Shown here one piece after another: positions 58,942 to 64,000 of a stretch of DNA of 64,000 bases. Made by a program: the position numbers and the translations under genes. The stretch comes from Acidimicrobiales bacterium (lineage in GTDB: Bacteria > Actinomycetota > Acidimicrobiia > Acidimicrobiales > Aldehydirespiratoraceae): positions 2,852,001 to 2,916,000 of the forward strand of contig JAWKIR010000002.1 of the NCBI GenBank assembly GCA_041394245.1, read 5' to 3'. The notes beneath the pieces are model-generated. The model had not been told where the DNA came from. It saw nothing but the letters and a program-made list of their open reading frames with translations, and ran no database searches. Each line of letters opens with the position of its first letter. The first letter of the stretch is position 1.

Positions 58942-60021
58942 TCAGGAGCCGACCGGTCGAGGGAGCGGACCCGAGAAGTCGATGGCGATGATCCTCAGGG
59001 CGCGGTGGCCCGGATAGCCCGGCGCCTCGAGCCACGCGTGATAGGCGAGCAGCGCCCGCCCCGACCGGTCGACGAAGAACTCGGCGCCGCCCGGACCTTC
59101 CGCCCCGGGGGAAGAGGCGATGATCGGCCCCTCGAAGGGCTTGTCGCACGGGCCGACGGCGGACGTGCAACGGGCCAGTCCGATGCCGTAGGCGGCCTGG
59201 TTGTACCAGTTCCCCGAGTAGGCGAGCCAGTACGTGCCGTCGACGATGTGCATGCTCGGGGCCTCGACGTGGGGGTATTCCCAGTCCTGGTCGGTGGCGA
59301 TGAGGCGCACTGGCTCGCCGATCAACGAGCGTCCGTCCGGGGCGAGTCGTTGGCTCCAGATCGATGATTCCCGACGCAGGGTGATGCCATCGTTCTTCCA
59401 GAGCAGGAAGATCGAGCCGTCGTCATCGACGAAGGGGCTCGGATCGATGGCGCCGCCGAGATCGGTGGGACAGAGCCAGGGCTCGGTGCTGACGTCGACG
59501 AAGGGGCCGTCCGGTGCGGCGCCTTCGGCGACCGAGAGGCAGTGCTTGTCGGTGCCGTCGACCCTGGCCGTGTAGTAGAGGAGGTAGTGGTCGTCGACGG
59601 CGAGCACCGCGGGCGCCCAGCTCGACAGTGGGGTCGCCCAGCCGGGAAGCGTTGTGAGTGCGTCGGTCGGACCCGACCACTCGGCCAAGGTCGGCCCGTC
59701 GAGTCGCTGCACCTGTACGAACCCCGACGCCGTGGCGTAGGCGTGGTAGCCGTCGTCGTCGGCCAGCACGAACGGGTCGGGGAAGTCCCGATCCCACACG
59801 AGTCGATCGTCGTCGACCCGATCCTCGGGAACAGTGGTCGTGGTCGTGGTCGTCGTGGTGGTGGTGGTCGTCGTCGTCGTCGTGGTGGTCGTCGTCGTCG
59901 TGGTCGTCGTCGTCGTGGTGGCCGTCGTGGTCGTCGATGGTGAGCCAGCGGTGTCGCCGGCGCCGCACCCGCCGAGCAGGGCGAGCGCCGCGATCAGTAC
60001 CGGCACCCAGGGCCGCGGCAA
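58942..60021 (-). CDS. Glycoside hydrolase family 43-like lipoprotein
   Basis: The 359-residue lipoprotein has a lipobox (ALLGGC), a spacer of about 30 consecutive threonines and a five-bladed propeller. The GH43 acidic triad is visible: RDFPDPFVLADDDG (base Asp), GAIDPSPFVDDDG (pKa-modulating Asp) and HVEAPSMHIVDG (acid Glu). It probably trims arabino- or xylo-type polysaccharides outside the cell. TTG 60021 follows the GerMN stop by one base; a GTG at 60006 is possible. It is co-transcribed with the GerMN lipoprotein. Confidence 0.85.
   Translation of the reverse strand: MPRPWVPVLIAALALLGGCGAGDTAGSPSTTTTATTTTTTTTTTTTTTTTTTTTTTTTTTTTTVPEDRVDDDRLVWDRDFPDPFVLADDDGYHAYATASGFVQVQRLDGPTLAEWSGPTDALTTLPGWATPLSSWAPAVLAVDDHYLLYYTARVDGTDKHCLSVAEGAAPDGPFVDVSTEPWLCPTDLGGAIDPSPFVDDDGSIFLLWKNDGITLRRESSIWSQRLAPDGRSLIGEPVRLIATDQDWEYPHVEAPSMHIVDGTYWLAYSGNWYNQAAYGIGLARCTSAVGPCDKPFEGPIIASSPGAEGPGGAEFFVDRSGRALLAYHAWLEAPGYPGHRALRIIAIDFSGPLPRPVGS
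59833..59936 (-). repeat. Microsatellite encoding the poly-threonine linker
   Basis: About 100 bases of near-uninterrupted ACC/ACG codons (GGT/CGT on the plus strand) encode the Thr tract. Its length is prone to replication slippage and assembly error. Confidence 0.85.
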
Positions 60022-60022
60022 C

Positions 60023-60595
60023 TCAGGGTTCCAGGCAGAAGGGGATGGAGTCGCCGGGGGTGTCCGGTGACCCCGTCTCGCCGGCGGGGTCGTAGATCTT
60101 CACGGCGTCGATGGACGTGAACTGCAGCAGCGTCGGGACGATCTGGTTGGCCACCGTGAAGGTGGACCCGCCGCTCGAGCAGCCCCCGGCGAGGCGCACC
60201 TGGGCGGTGCGCTCGAGTATCGAGAACTCGGCGATGCCGGTCGCCTCCGACGCCACGAACCGGAGTCCGCCCGCCTGTTCGTCACTCGTCGGACCCTCGA
60301 AGAGCGCGTCGAGCGCGGCAGCTTCCGGGGAGGCAGGATCCACGGCGCGCTCGACCGGGCGAACGTAGGGCAGGCGCCCGATGTTGAAGGCCTCCTCGTC
60401 GAGGAAGAACACCTGGACGACGATGGATTCGGGCTCGCTGGTGCTCGGCGGGACTGTCGTCGATGTGGGAGATGTTGTCGAGGTCGATGTTGCCTCCGGA
60501 GCGGTCGTGGTGGATGTGGGCGAACCCTGTGGGTCGTCGCCGCACGCCGCGCTGAGCACGCAGATGGCGACCAACACCGGGAGAACGCGAGACAT
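60023..60595 (-). CDS. GerMN-domain lipoprotein
   Basis: The roughly 190-residue lipoprotein has a lipobox (LSAAC), a Ser/Thr/Pro linker and a GerMN domain: VVQVFFLDEEAFNIGRLPYV, PEAAALDALFEGPTSDEQ, then VRLAGGCSSGGSTFTVANQI and a closing strand ending in a conserved IPFCLEP. The two cysteines could pair. GerMN proteins occur with peptidoglycan or envelope functions. ATG 60595 is preferred over the TTG at 60607. The GH43 gene follows after one base. Confidence 0.85.
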   Translation of the reverse strand: MSRVLPVLVAICVLSAACGDDPQGSPTSTTTAPEATSTSTTSPTSTTVPPSTSEPESIVVQVFFLDEEAFNIGRLPYVRPVERAVDPASPEAAALDALFEGPTSDEQAGGLRFVASEATGIAEFSILERTAQVRLAGGCSSGGSTFTVANQIVPTLLQFTSIDAVKIYDPAGETGSPDTPGDSIPFCLEP

Positions 60596-60693
60596 GACGC
60601 GAGTCAATCCGGTGCGGCAGCGACGCGCCAGGGTCCTTGGGCCCGAGCGCCGCTGCCGCCAGGCGGTTGCGGCAGCGCCGGCCGGCGGGCCAA

Positions 60694-61182
60694 TCAGCCG
60701 AGTGCGCCCGACGCGAGCAGTGAGGTGATCGTCCCTGCGACGAACACGGCGAGCATCACCGCCATCGTGGCGGCACCGATGGTGACGGCGCGGCCGAGGT
60801 CGCTCATGTGGCCCCCGAGGACGTCGATCCGTTCGCCGATGCTGTCCATTCGCATGCTCAGGCTGTCCATGCGCGAACTGAGCGATGCCCCCTGTGCGGC
60901 GACGAGTCGGGTGAGCTCCTGCAGGTCGCTCGAGGTCTGATCAGCCCGCAGCGTCAAGGCTTCGATGCGTCCCTCGACCCCGCCGATGCGTCCCTCGACG
61001 CCGCCGAGTCGGTCCTCGACGCCGCCGAGTCGGCGGTCGAGCAGCGCGATGTCGTCCTTGGTGGCGAGCTGCGTCCACGGGATCGGCGGCATGGACTCCA
61101 TCATGGCATCCGCAGCGCTCTCGTCCATCAGTTCGATGAGGTACTGGCGGATACGAAGGCGGGTGTTCTCGTCGACGGGCAT
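60694..61182 (-). CDS. Coiled-coil membrane protein, family member 1
   Basis: The 162-residue protein has a conserved N-terminus (MPVDENTRLRIRQYLIELMD), an ESMPPIPWTQLATKDDI motif, a long coiled coil with repeated GGVEDRLGGVEGR units, and a C-terminal membrane helix (AVMLAVFVAGTITSLL). It is a paralogue of the products at 63563 and 62696. The architecture resembles DUF1640/CCDC90-like coiled-coil membrane proteins, a weak comparison. The function is unknown. GGAGGGG lies four bases before the ATG. Confidence 0.7.
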   Translation of the reverse strand: MPVDENTRLRIRQYLIELMDESAADAMMESMPPIPWTQLATKDDIALLDRRLGGVEDRLGGVEGRIGGVEGRIEALTLRADQTSSDLQELTRLVAAQGASLSSRMDSLSMRMDSIGERIDVLGGHMSDLGRAVTIGAATMAVMLAVFVAGTITSLLASGALG

Positions 61183-61226
61183 CGGCCCCTCCTGGTTCGA
61201 GAGTTGGAGGGGAAGTCCGTGTCGTG

Positions 61227-61248
61227 ACCCTAGGACGAGTGTGTGACA
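61227..61248 (-). promoter_or_regulatory. Shared promoter module (TGTCACAC-N8-TAGGGT)
   Basis: On the minus strand TGTCACAC (61241-61248) is followed after exactly eight bases by TAGGGT (61227-61232). The same spacing occurs upstream of 62577 and 63229. The box lies too close to the -10 for a standard -35 and may be an operator or alternative sigma element. Confidence 0.6.
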
Positions 61249-61390
61249 GAAGGTCGTGGTGGTGAATGCGATCCCCGGAAAACGCCGGTTGGCGGTGTGC
61301 GGGTGCGCTCGCATCGGTGATGGCCCTGCCATGTTGAAGTCGACGTACTCCGCCGCAGCGTCGTCGCACGCGTCGAGTCTGCTGCTGCAC

Positions 61391-62344
61391 TCAGCCGCGT
61401 CTCGGCTGTGCCGCGAAGTCGCTGAGTCGTTGCATGACGGCATTGCTCTCGTCGTCGAAGACGCCTCCGTAGACCCCGAGGATCAGCGCCGGGTTCGAGT
61501 GGCCGGCCCACTTGGCCGCGGCACGGGGCGACGCCAGCGAGCGGCTCCACATCGCGACGCACGTGTGGCGGAGATCGTGGATCCGGAGGCCGTCGAGCCC
61601 GGCGGCTTCGGTGGCCGGTTTCCAGATGCGTCGCCGGAAGTTGGCGTCGCCGAGCGGCTTGCCGTTCGGTGAGGTCCAGATCAGCTCGTCGGGTTCGACG
61701 CCGCGGCTCGCCATGTCGATGACGAGCTCTTCCATCACGAAGCTCGGGACGGGGACCGTCCGGCGCCCGGCCCGTGACTTCGGTGGGCCGAAGGTCGGTG
61801 TGCCGTCGCGGCTGAGGGTACGCGTTTCGGTGACGTCGATCGTGGTGGTCGCCGCGTGGACTCGCTTGGCCCGGAGGGCTGCGAGCTCGCCGTTGCGGAG
61901 ACCGGCGTAGGCGCCGACGAGCACGAAGGTGCGATACGGCGCGGCGATCGCATCGGCGAGGCGTTCGACCTCCGCGGGTTCGAGGAACGTCGGCTCCTTG
62001 TGGGGCACTTGGGGGAGCGAGAGCCCCCGCGTCGGGTTGTGTTCGAGCAACCGGGACCGCACGGCGATGTCGAGGCTCTGGGCGAGCAACCCGGCGGCCT
62101 TGCGCACAGTGCGGGGGGACAGGTCGGTCGCCGCGAGCTCGGCGACGAAACGCTGGGCGTCGCGAAACCCGATCCGGTCGATCGCCACGTCGCCGAAGAA
62201 CGGCTCGAGATGACACCGGAAGATCGATTCGTCGCGCAGACGGGTCGAGGGTCGGACACCGACCCTCGTCGAGATGAATTCGGCCCACCAGTCGCGAAAC
62301 GACGGCGCGGGTTCCGCAGGGAGGCCCAGCGATGGCGCGTCCAC
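61391..62344 (-). CDS. Tyrosine recombinase / integrase
   Basis: The 317-residue protein has a SAM-like core-binding domain (residues 15-110, RPSTRLRDESIFRCHLEPFF) and a catalytic domain with all expected residues: Arg150 (AGLRNGEL), Lys189, His256 and Arg259 (IHDLRHTC), His282 (GHSNPA) and nucleophile Tyr292 (LGVYGG). The arm-binding N-terminal domain common in phage integrases is missing, and it is somewhat shorter. GTG 62344 is the first plausible start after the upstream small gene. No clear att repeat or tRNA was found beside it. Confidence 0.9.
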   Translation of the reverse strand: MDAPSLGLPAEPAPSFRDWWAEFISTRVGVRPSTRLRDESIFRCHLEPFFGDVAIDRIGFRDAQRFVAELAATDLSPRTVRKAAGLLAQSLDIAVRSRLLEHNPTRGLSLPQVPHKEPTFLEPAEVERLADAIAAPYRTFVLVGAYAGLRNGELAALRAKRVHAATTTIDVTETRTLSRDGTPTFGPPKSRAGRRTVPVPSFVMEELVIDMASRGVEPDELIWTSPNGKPLGDANFRRRIWKPATEAAGLDGLRIHDLRHTCVAMWSRSLASPRAAAKWAGHSNPALILGVYGGVFDDESNAVMQRLSDFAAQPRRG

Positions 62345-62358
62345 GGGTCTGGCGCAGT

Positions 62359-62577
62359 TCAGGCGAGGGTGGTGGCCAGCACCGCGACGACGCCGACGAT
62401 CCGCGTCATCATGGCGATGACGATCATGCCCGTCGTCTCGGCGCACCGCACTGGCAGCAGCCCTTCGAGCAGCGCCATCTCGCCGGAGAAGTTGTGGATC
62501 TGGGGGTCGATGCGTTTCGTTCCTGCGTCGGAGAGGCGCCGGTGGAGGCGGAGGCGTACTGGTTCGTCGACGGACAT
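62359..62577 (-). CDS. Short membrane protein, family member 2 lacking the coiled coil
   Basis: The 72-residue protein starts MSVDEPVRLRLHRRLSDAG, like the other members (DE-RLR), and ends in a hydrophobic helix (MIVIAMMTRIVGVVAVLATT), but has no coiled coil between. GAGGGA lies five bases upstream. Its promoter region contains TGTCACAC-N8-TAGGTT. It may be a deletion derivative or a distinct short form. It lies 14 bases upstream of the integrase start. Confidence 0.6.
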   Translation of the reverse strand: MSVDEPVRLRLHRRLSDAGTKRIDPQIHNFSGEMALLEGLLPVRCAETTGMIVIAMMTRIVGVVAVLATTLA

Positions 62578-62618
62578 GGGTTCCCTCGGATCGGAGTGCA
62601 AGGAGGGAAGTGACGGCG

Positions 62619-62640
62619 AACCTACGCGTCGGGTGTGACA
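62619..62640 (-). promoter_or_regulatory. Shared promoter module (TGTCACAC-N8-TAGGTT)
   Basis: TGTCACAC (62633-62640, minus strand) is followed by eight bases and TAGGTT (62619-62624), 42 bases before the ATG at 62577. Confidence 0.6.
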
Positions 62641-62695
62641 GTCCTGCGCCGACGGGATGCCGGCTCGCTCGGTCCGTGGATCCCCGAGGTGAGTG

Positions 62696-63229
62696 TCAGA
62701 GATTGAGCAGACCCACGGCCACGCCGGTGACGGCGAGGAACAACGTGATCATGGCGAACACGAGGATCCGGGTGGTCTCCATCCATCGCAACGACAGCCG
62801 CCCCTCCATCGCGAGGAGTTGCCCCTCGAAGACCGAGCGGCTGCCGTCGAGCTGCGCGCCGAACCCTTCGAGCTTCGCGCCGACCCCCTCGAGCTGGGCA
62901 TCGACGGTGTCGAAGCGCCGGTCCATGGCGTTGAACCGTTGGTCGACGTCGTCGAACCGTCGGTCGACGATGTCGAGGCGCCGGTCGACGGTGTCGAGGC
63001 GCCGGTCGACGGTGTCGAGGCGCCGGTCGACGTTGTCGAGGCGCCGGTCGACGTTGTTGAATCGTTGGTCGACATCGTTGAACCGCAGGAGCATCTCGTC
63101 GCGGCGAGCGATCTCCGACCAGTCGAACGGCGGCATGGATTCGAGTATGGCATACGCCACCTCGGGTTCGAGCTCGTGATCGATCAGCCATTGGCGGAAA
63201 CGGAGGCGAGCGTCCTGCTCAGGGGTCAT
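62696..63229 (-). CDS. Coiled-coil membrane protein, family member 3 with heptad repeats
   Basis: The 177-residue protein has the family N-terminus (EQDARLRFRQWLIDHEL), ILESMPPFDWSEIARRDE, then a long coiled coil made of near-identical seven-residue VDRRLDT units (from repeated 21-bp DNA), a further coil, and a C-terminal membrane helix (ILVFAMITLFLAVTGVAVGL). It probably trimerises or dimerises on the inner face of the membrane. The role is unknown. GGAGG lies four bases before the ATG. Confidence 0.75.
   Translation of the reverse strand: MTPEQDARLRFRQWLIDHELEPEVAYAILESMPPFDWSEIARRDEMLLRFNDVDQRFNNVDRRLDNVDRRLDTVDRRLDTVDRRLDIVDRRFDDVDQRFNAMDRRFDTVDAQLEGVGAKLEGFGAQLDGSRSVFEGQLLAMEGRLSLRWMETTRILVFAMITLFLAVTGVAVGLLNL
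62958..63062 (-). repeat. Five tandem 21-bp units in the coiled-coil gene
   Basis: Units at 62958, 62979, 63000, 63021 and 63042 differ by a few bases around CGGTCGACG-TGTCGAGG. Each encodes exactly one heptad, so slippage would change coil length without losing phase. Confidence 0.85.
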
Positions 63230-63266
63230 GGGTCCTCCCGGATGGGGTGGGAGGGGAAGTGGACCC

Positions 63267-63288
63267 ACCGTACGCGCCCGGTGTGACA
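63267..63288 (-). promoter_or_regulatory. Shared promoter module (TGTCACAC-N8-TACGGT)
   Basis: TGTCACAC (63281-63288, minus strand), eight bases, then TACGGT (63267-63272), 38 bases before the ATG at 63229. Confidence 0.6.
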
Positions 63289-63562
63289 CTGGGGGCCGGT
63301 CCTCGCGTCGAGCGGTTCTTTGAGAACGCGTCGTCTCGACCGGCCAACAGATACAGAACGCGCCGCCGTTGGTGGGGAAGAGCGGGATCCAACAGCGCGG
63401 GAACCCGATCGCGACGCCGGCGAGCACGCGTGCGATCCACGACCAGTGGCGAGCCGAGCTGGAAGGAGGCTGAAATCGGTTGGTCGCGTTCGAAGCTGCA
63501 CCGGTTGCACCCCACTGAGGGGAGCCCAGGAGAATTCATCGAAGCCGGTGTCTCCAGTGTGA
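63289..63562. other. Intergenic region between paralogues, no gene seen
   Basis: Together with the 63229 leader and promoter this makes a 333-base gap. It has a weak CCCC-TCAGT-GGGG hairpin near 63510, possibly ending the upstream transcript. ORFs across it have no recognisable family. Confidence 0.5.
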
Positions 63563-63970
63563 TCAGGAGCTGGTCGCGAGGACGCTGACGATGAACACCG
63601 CAATGGTGATCGCGAGGGTGGCGGCGCCGATCGTGACCGCCCGGCCGAGGTCGGTCATGTGGTTGCCCAACGCGTCGATCCGGCCGCCGATGCCGTCCAT
63701 GCGCGTGCCCAACGAGGTGCCCTGCTGGGCGACGGCCCTGGTGAGCTCCTGCAGATCGCTCGACGTCTGGTCCATCCGCGCCGTCAGCGAGTCGAGGCGG
63801 TGCTCGACGCCGCCCAAGCGTGTGTCGAGCGCGGCGATGTCGTCCTTCGTGGCGAGTTGCGTCCACGGGATCGGTGGCATGGACTCCATCATGGCATCCG
63901 CGGCGGCTTCGTCCATCAGCTCGATCAGGTACTGGCGGATACGAAGTCGGGTGTTCTCGTCGGCGGGCAT
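63563..63970 (-). CDS. Coiled-coil membrane protein, family member 4
   Basis: The 135-residue protein closely resembles the product at 60694 over the N-terminus (MPADENTRLRIRQYLIELMD, ESMPPIPWTQLATKDDI) and over the C-terminal LGRAVTIGAATLA and membrane helix, but it has a shorter coiled coil. Its promoter is outside the window. GGAGGGG is four bases before the ATG, identical to member 1. A recent duplication flanking the integrase is inferred. Confidence 0.72.
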   Translation of the reverse strand: MPADENTRLRIRQYLIELMDEAAADAMMESMPPIPWTQLATKDDIAALDTRLGGVEHRLDSLTARMDQTSSDLQELTRAVAQQGTSLGTRMDGIGGRIDALGNHMTDLGRAVTIGAATLAITIAVFIVSVLATSS

Positions 63971-64000
63971 CGGCCCCTCCTTGGTCGACGTGTTGGAGGG

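Noticed and set aside
61183..61390. Attachment site or tRNA next to the integrase
   Set aside because: No clover-leaf, no GTTCGA-type T-loop and no matching direct repeat could be found by eye.
62958..63062. Tandem repeats resembling a CRISPR array
   Set aside because: The 21-bp units have no spacers and encode heptads in frame; no cas genes are present.
63226..63603. 125-codon minus-strand ORF across the gap between paralogues
   Set aside because: It overlaps the 63563 gene in another frame, is Arg/Ser/Pro-rich and has no family resemblance.

Overview
The window is a 64-kb chromosomal segment of a high-GC actinomycete. Overlapping ATGA/GTGA gene junctions, many leaderless starts behind TANNNT -10 boxes, two Ddn-type (F420-dependent) proteins, actinobacterial-style class III cyclases and a heliorhodopsin together suggest an aquatic Acidimicrobiia-like lineage (inference; no rRNA or other phylogenetic marker is present). 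No tRNA, rRNA or CRISPR array was seen. One end carries a truncated gene, and a tyrosine recombinase lies near the other.

Layout. 1-6.2 kb: the end of a PLP decarboxylase, then VOC, SDR, DUF2855, YceH, alpha/beta hydrolase and an ECF42-like sigma factor with its DGPF/YCII partner. 6.3-8.3 kb: a UvrD-type helicase with its own promoter. 8.3-13.7 kb: a five-gene, tightly overlapping minus-strand operon that I consider the main discovery. It encodes an H-NOX haem sensor, a PAS histidine kinase, and three response regulators with HDOD, degenerate HD-GYP and EAL outputs. This resembles the Shewanella H-NOX/HnoK/HnoB/HnoD nitric-oxide network, transplanted to an actinomycete. A cyclase-ATPase-TPR signalling protein diverges from it. 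16.5-18.9 kb: a polymorphic-toxin-like gene overlapping a small acidic immunity candidate. 18.9-27.4 kb: ABC-F, esterase, DUF429, Ddn, MFS, membrane SGNH hydrolase and TerC. 27.4-31.8 kb: a translationally coupled glpD, AGPS-like flavoprotein and glycerol kinase operon. 31.8-36 kb: a secreted protein, a DUF2325 protein and an Rv1264-like adenylate cyclase.

36-39.7 kb: a phosphonate/phosphite-type ABC transporter operon (phnD, phnC, phnE, phnE) in which phnC carries an in-frame amber codon between the ABC signature and Walker B. 39.8-49.3 kb: divergent HAD nucleotidase paralogues, Ddn, DUF4404, M20 peptidase, DUF1971, and an oxidoreductase/sulfotransferase group. 49.5-60.6 kb: a secreted multi-domain subtilase, MpaB/DUF2236 oxygenase, heliorhodopsin, DUF3089 lipoprotein, flavin monooxygenase, and GH43 and GerMN lipoproteins. 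60.7-64 kb: four paralogous small membrane proteins (three with long coiled coils) flanking a tyrosine recombinase. Three of them share an identical promoter architecture, TGTCACAC-N8-TANNNT.

Functional themes are signal transduction (NO/haem, c-di-GMP, cAMP, ECF sigma), lipid/glycerol-phosphate metabolism, P acquisition and cell-surface lipoproteins. All functions come from reading the translations by eye; no database search was run.
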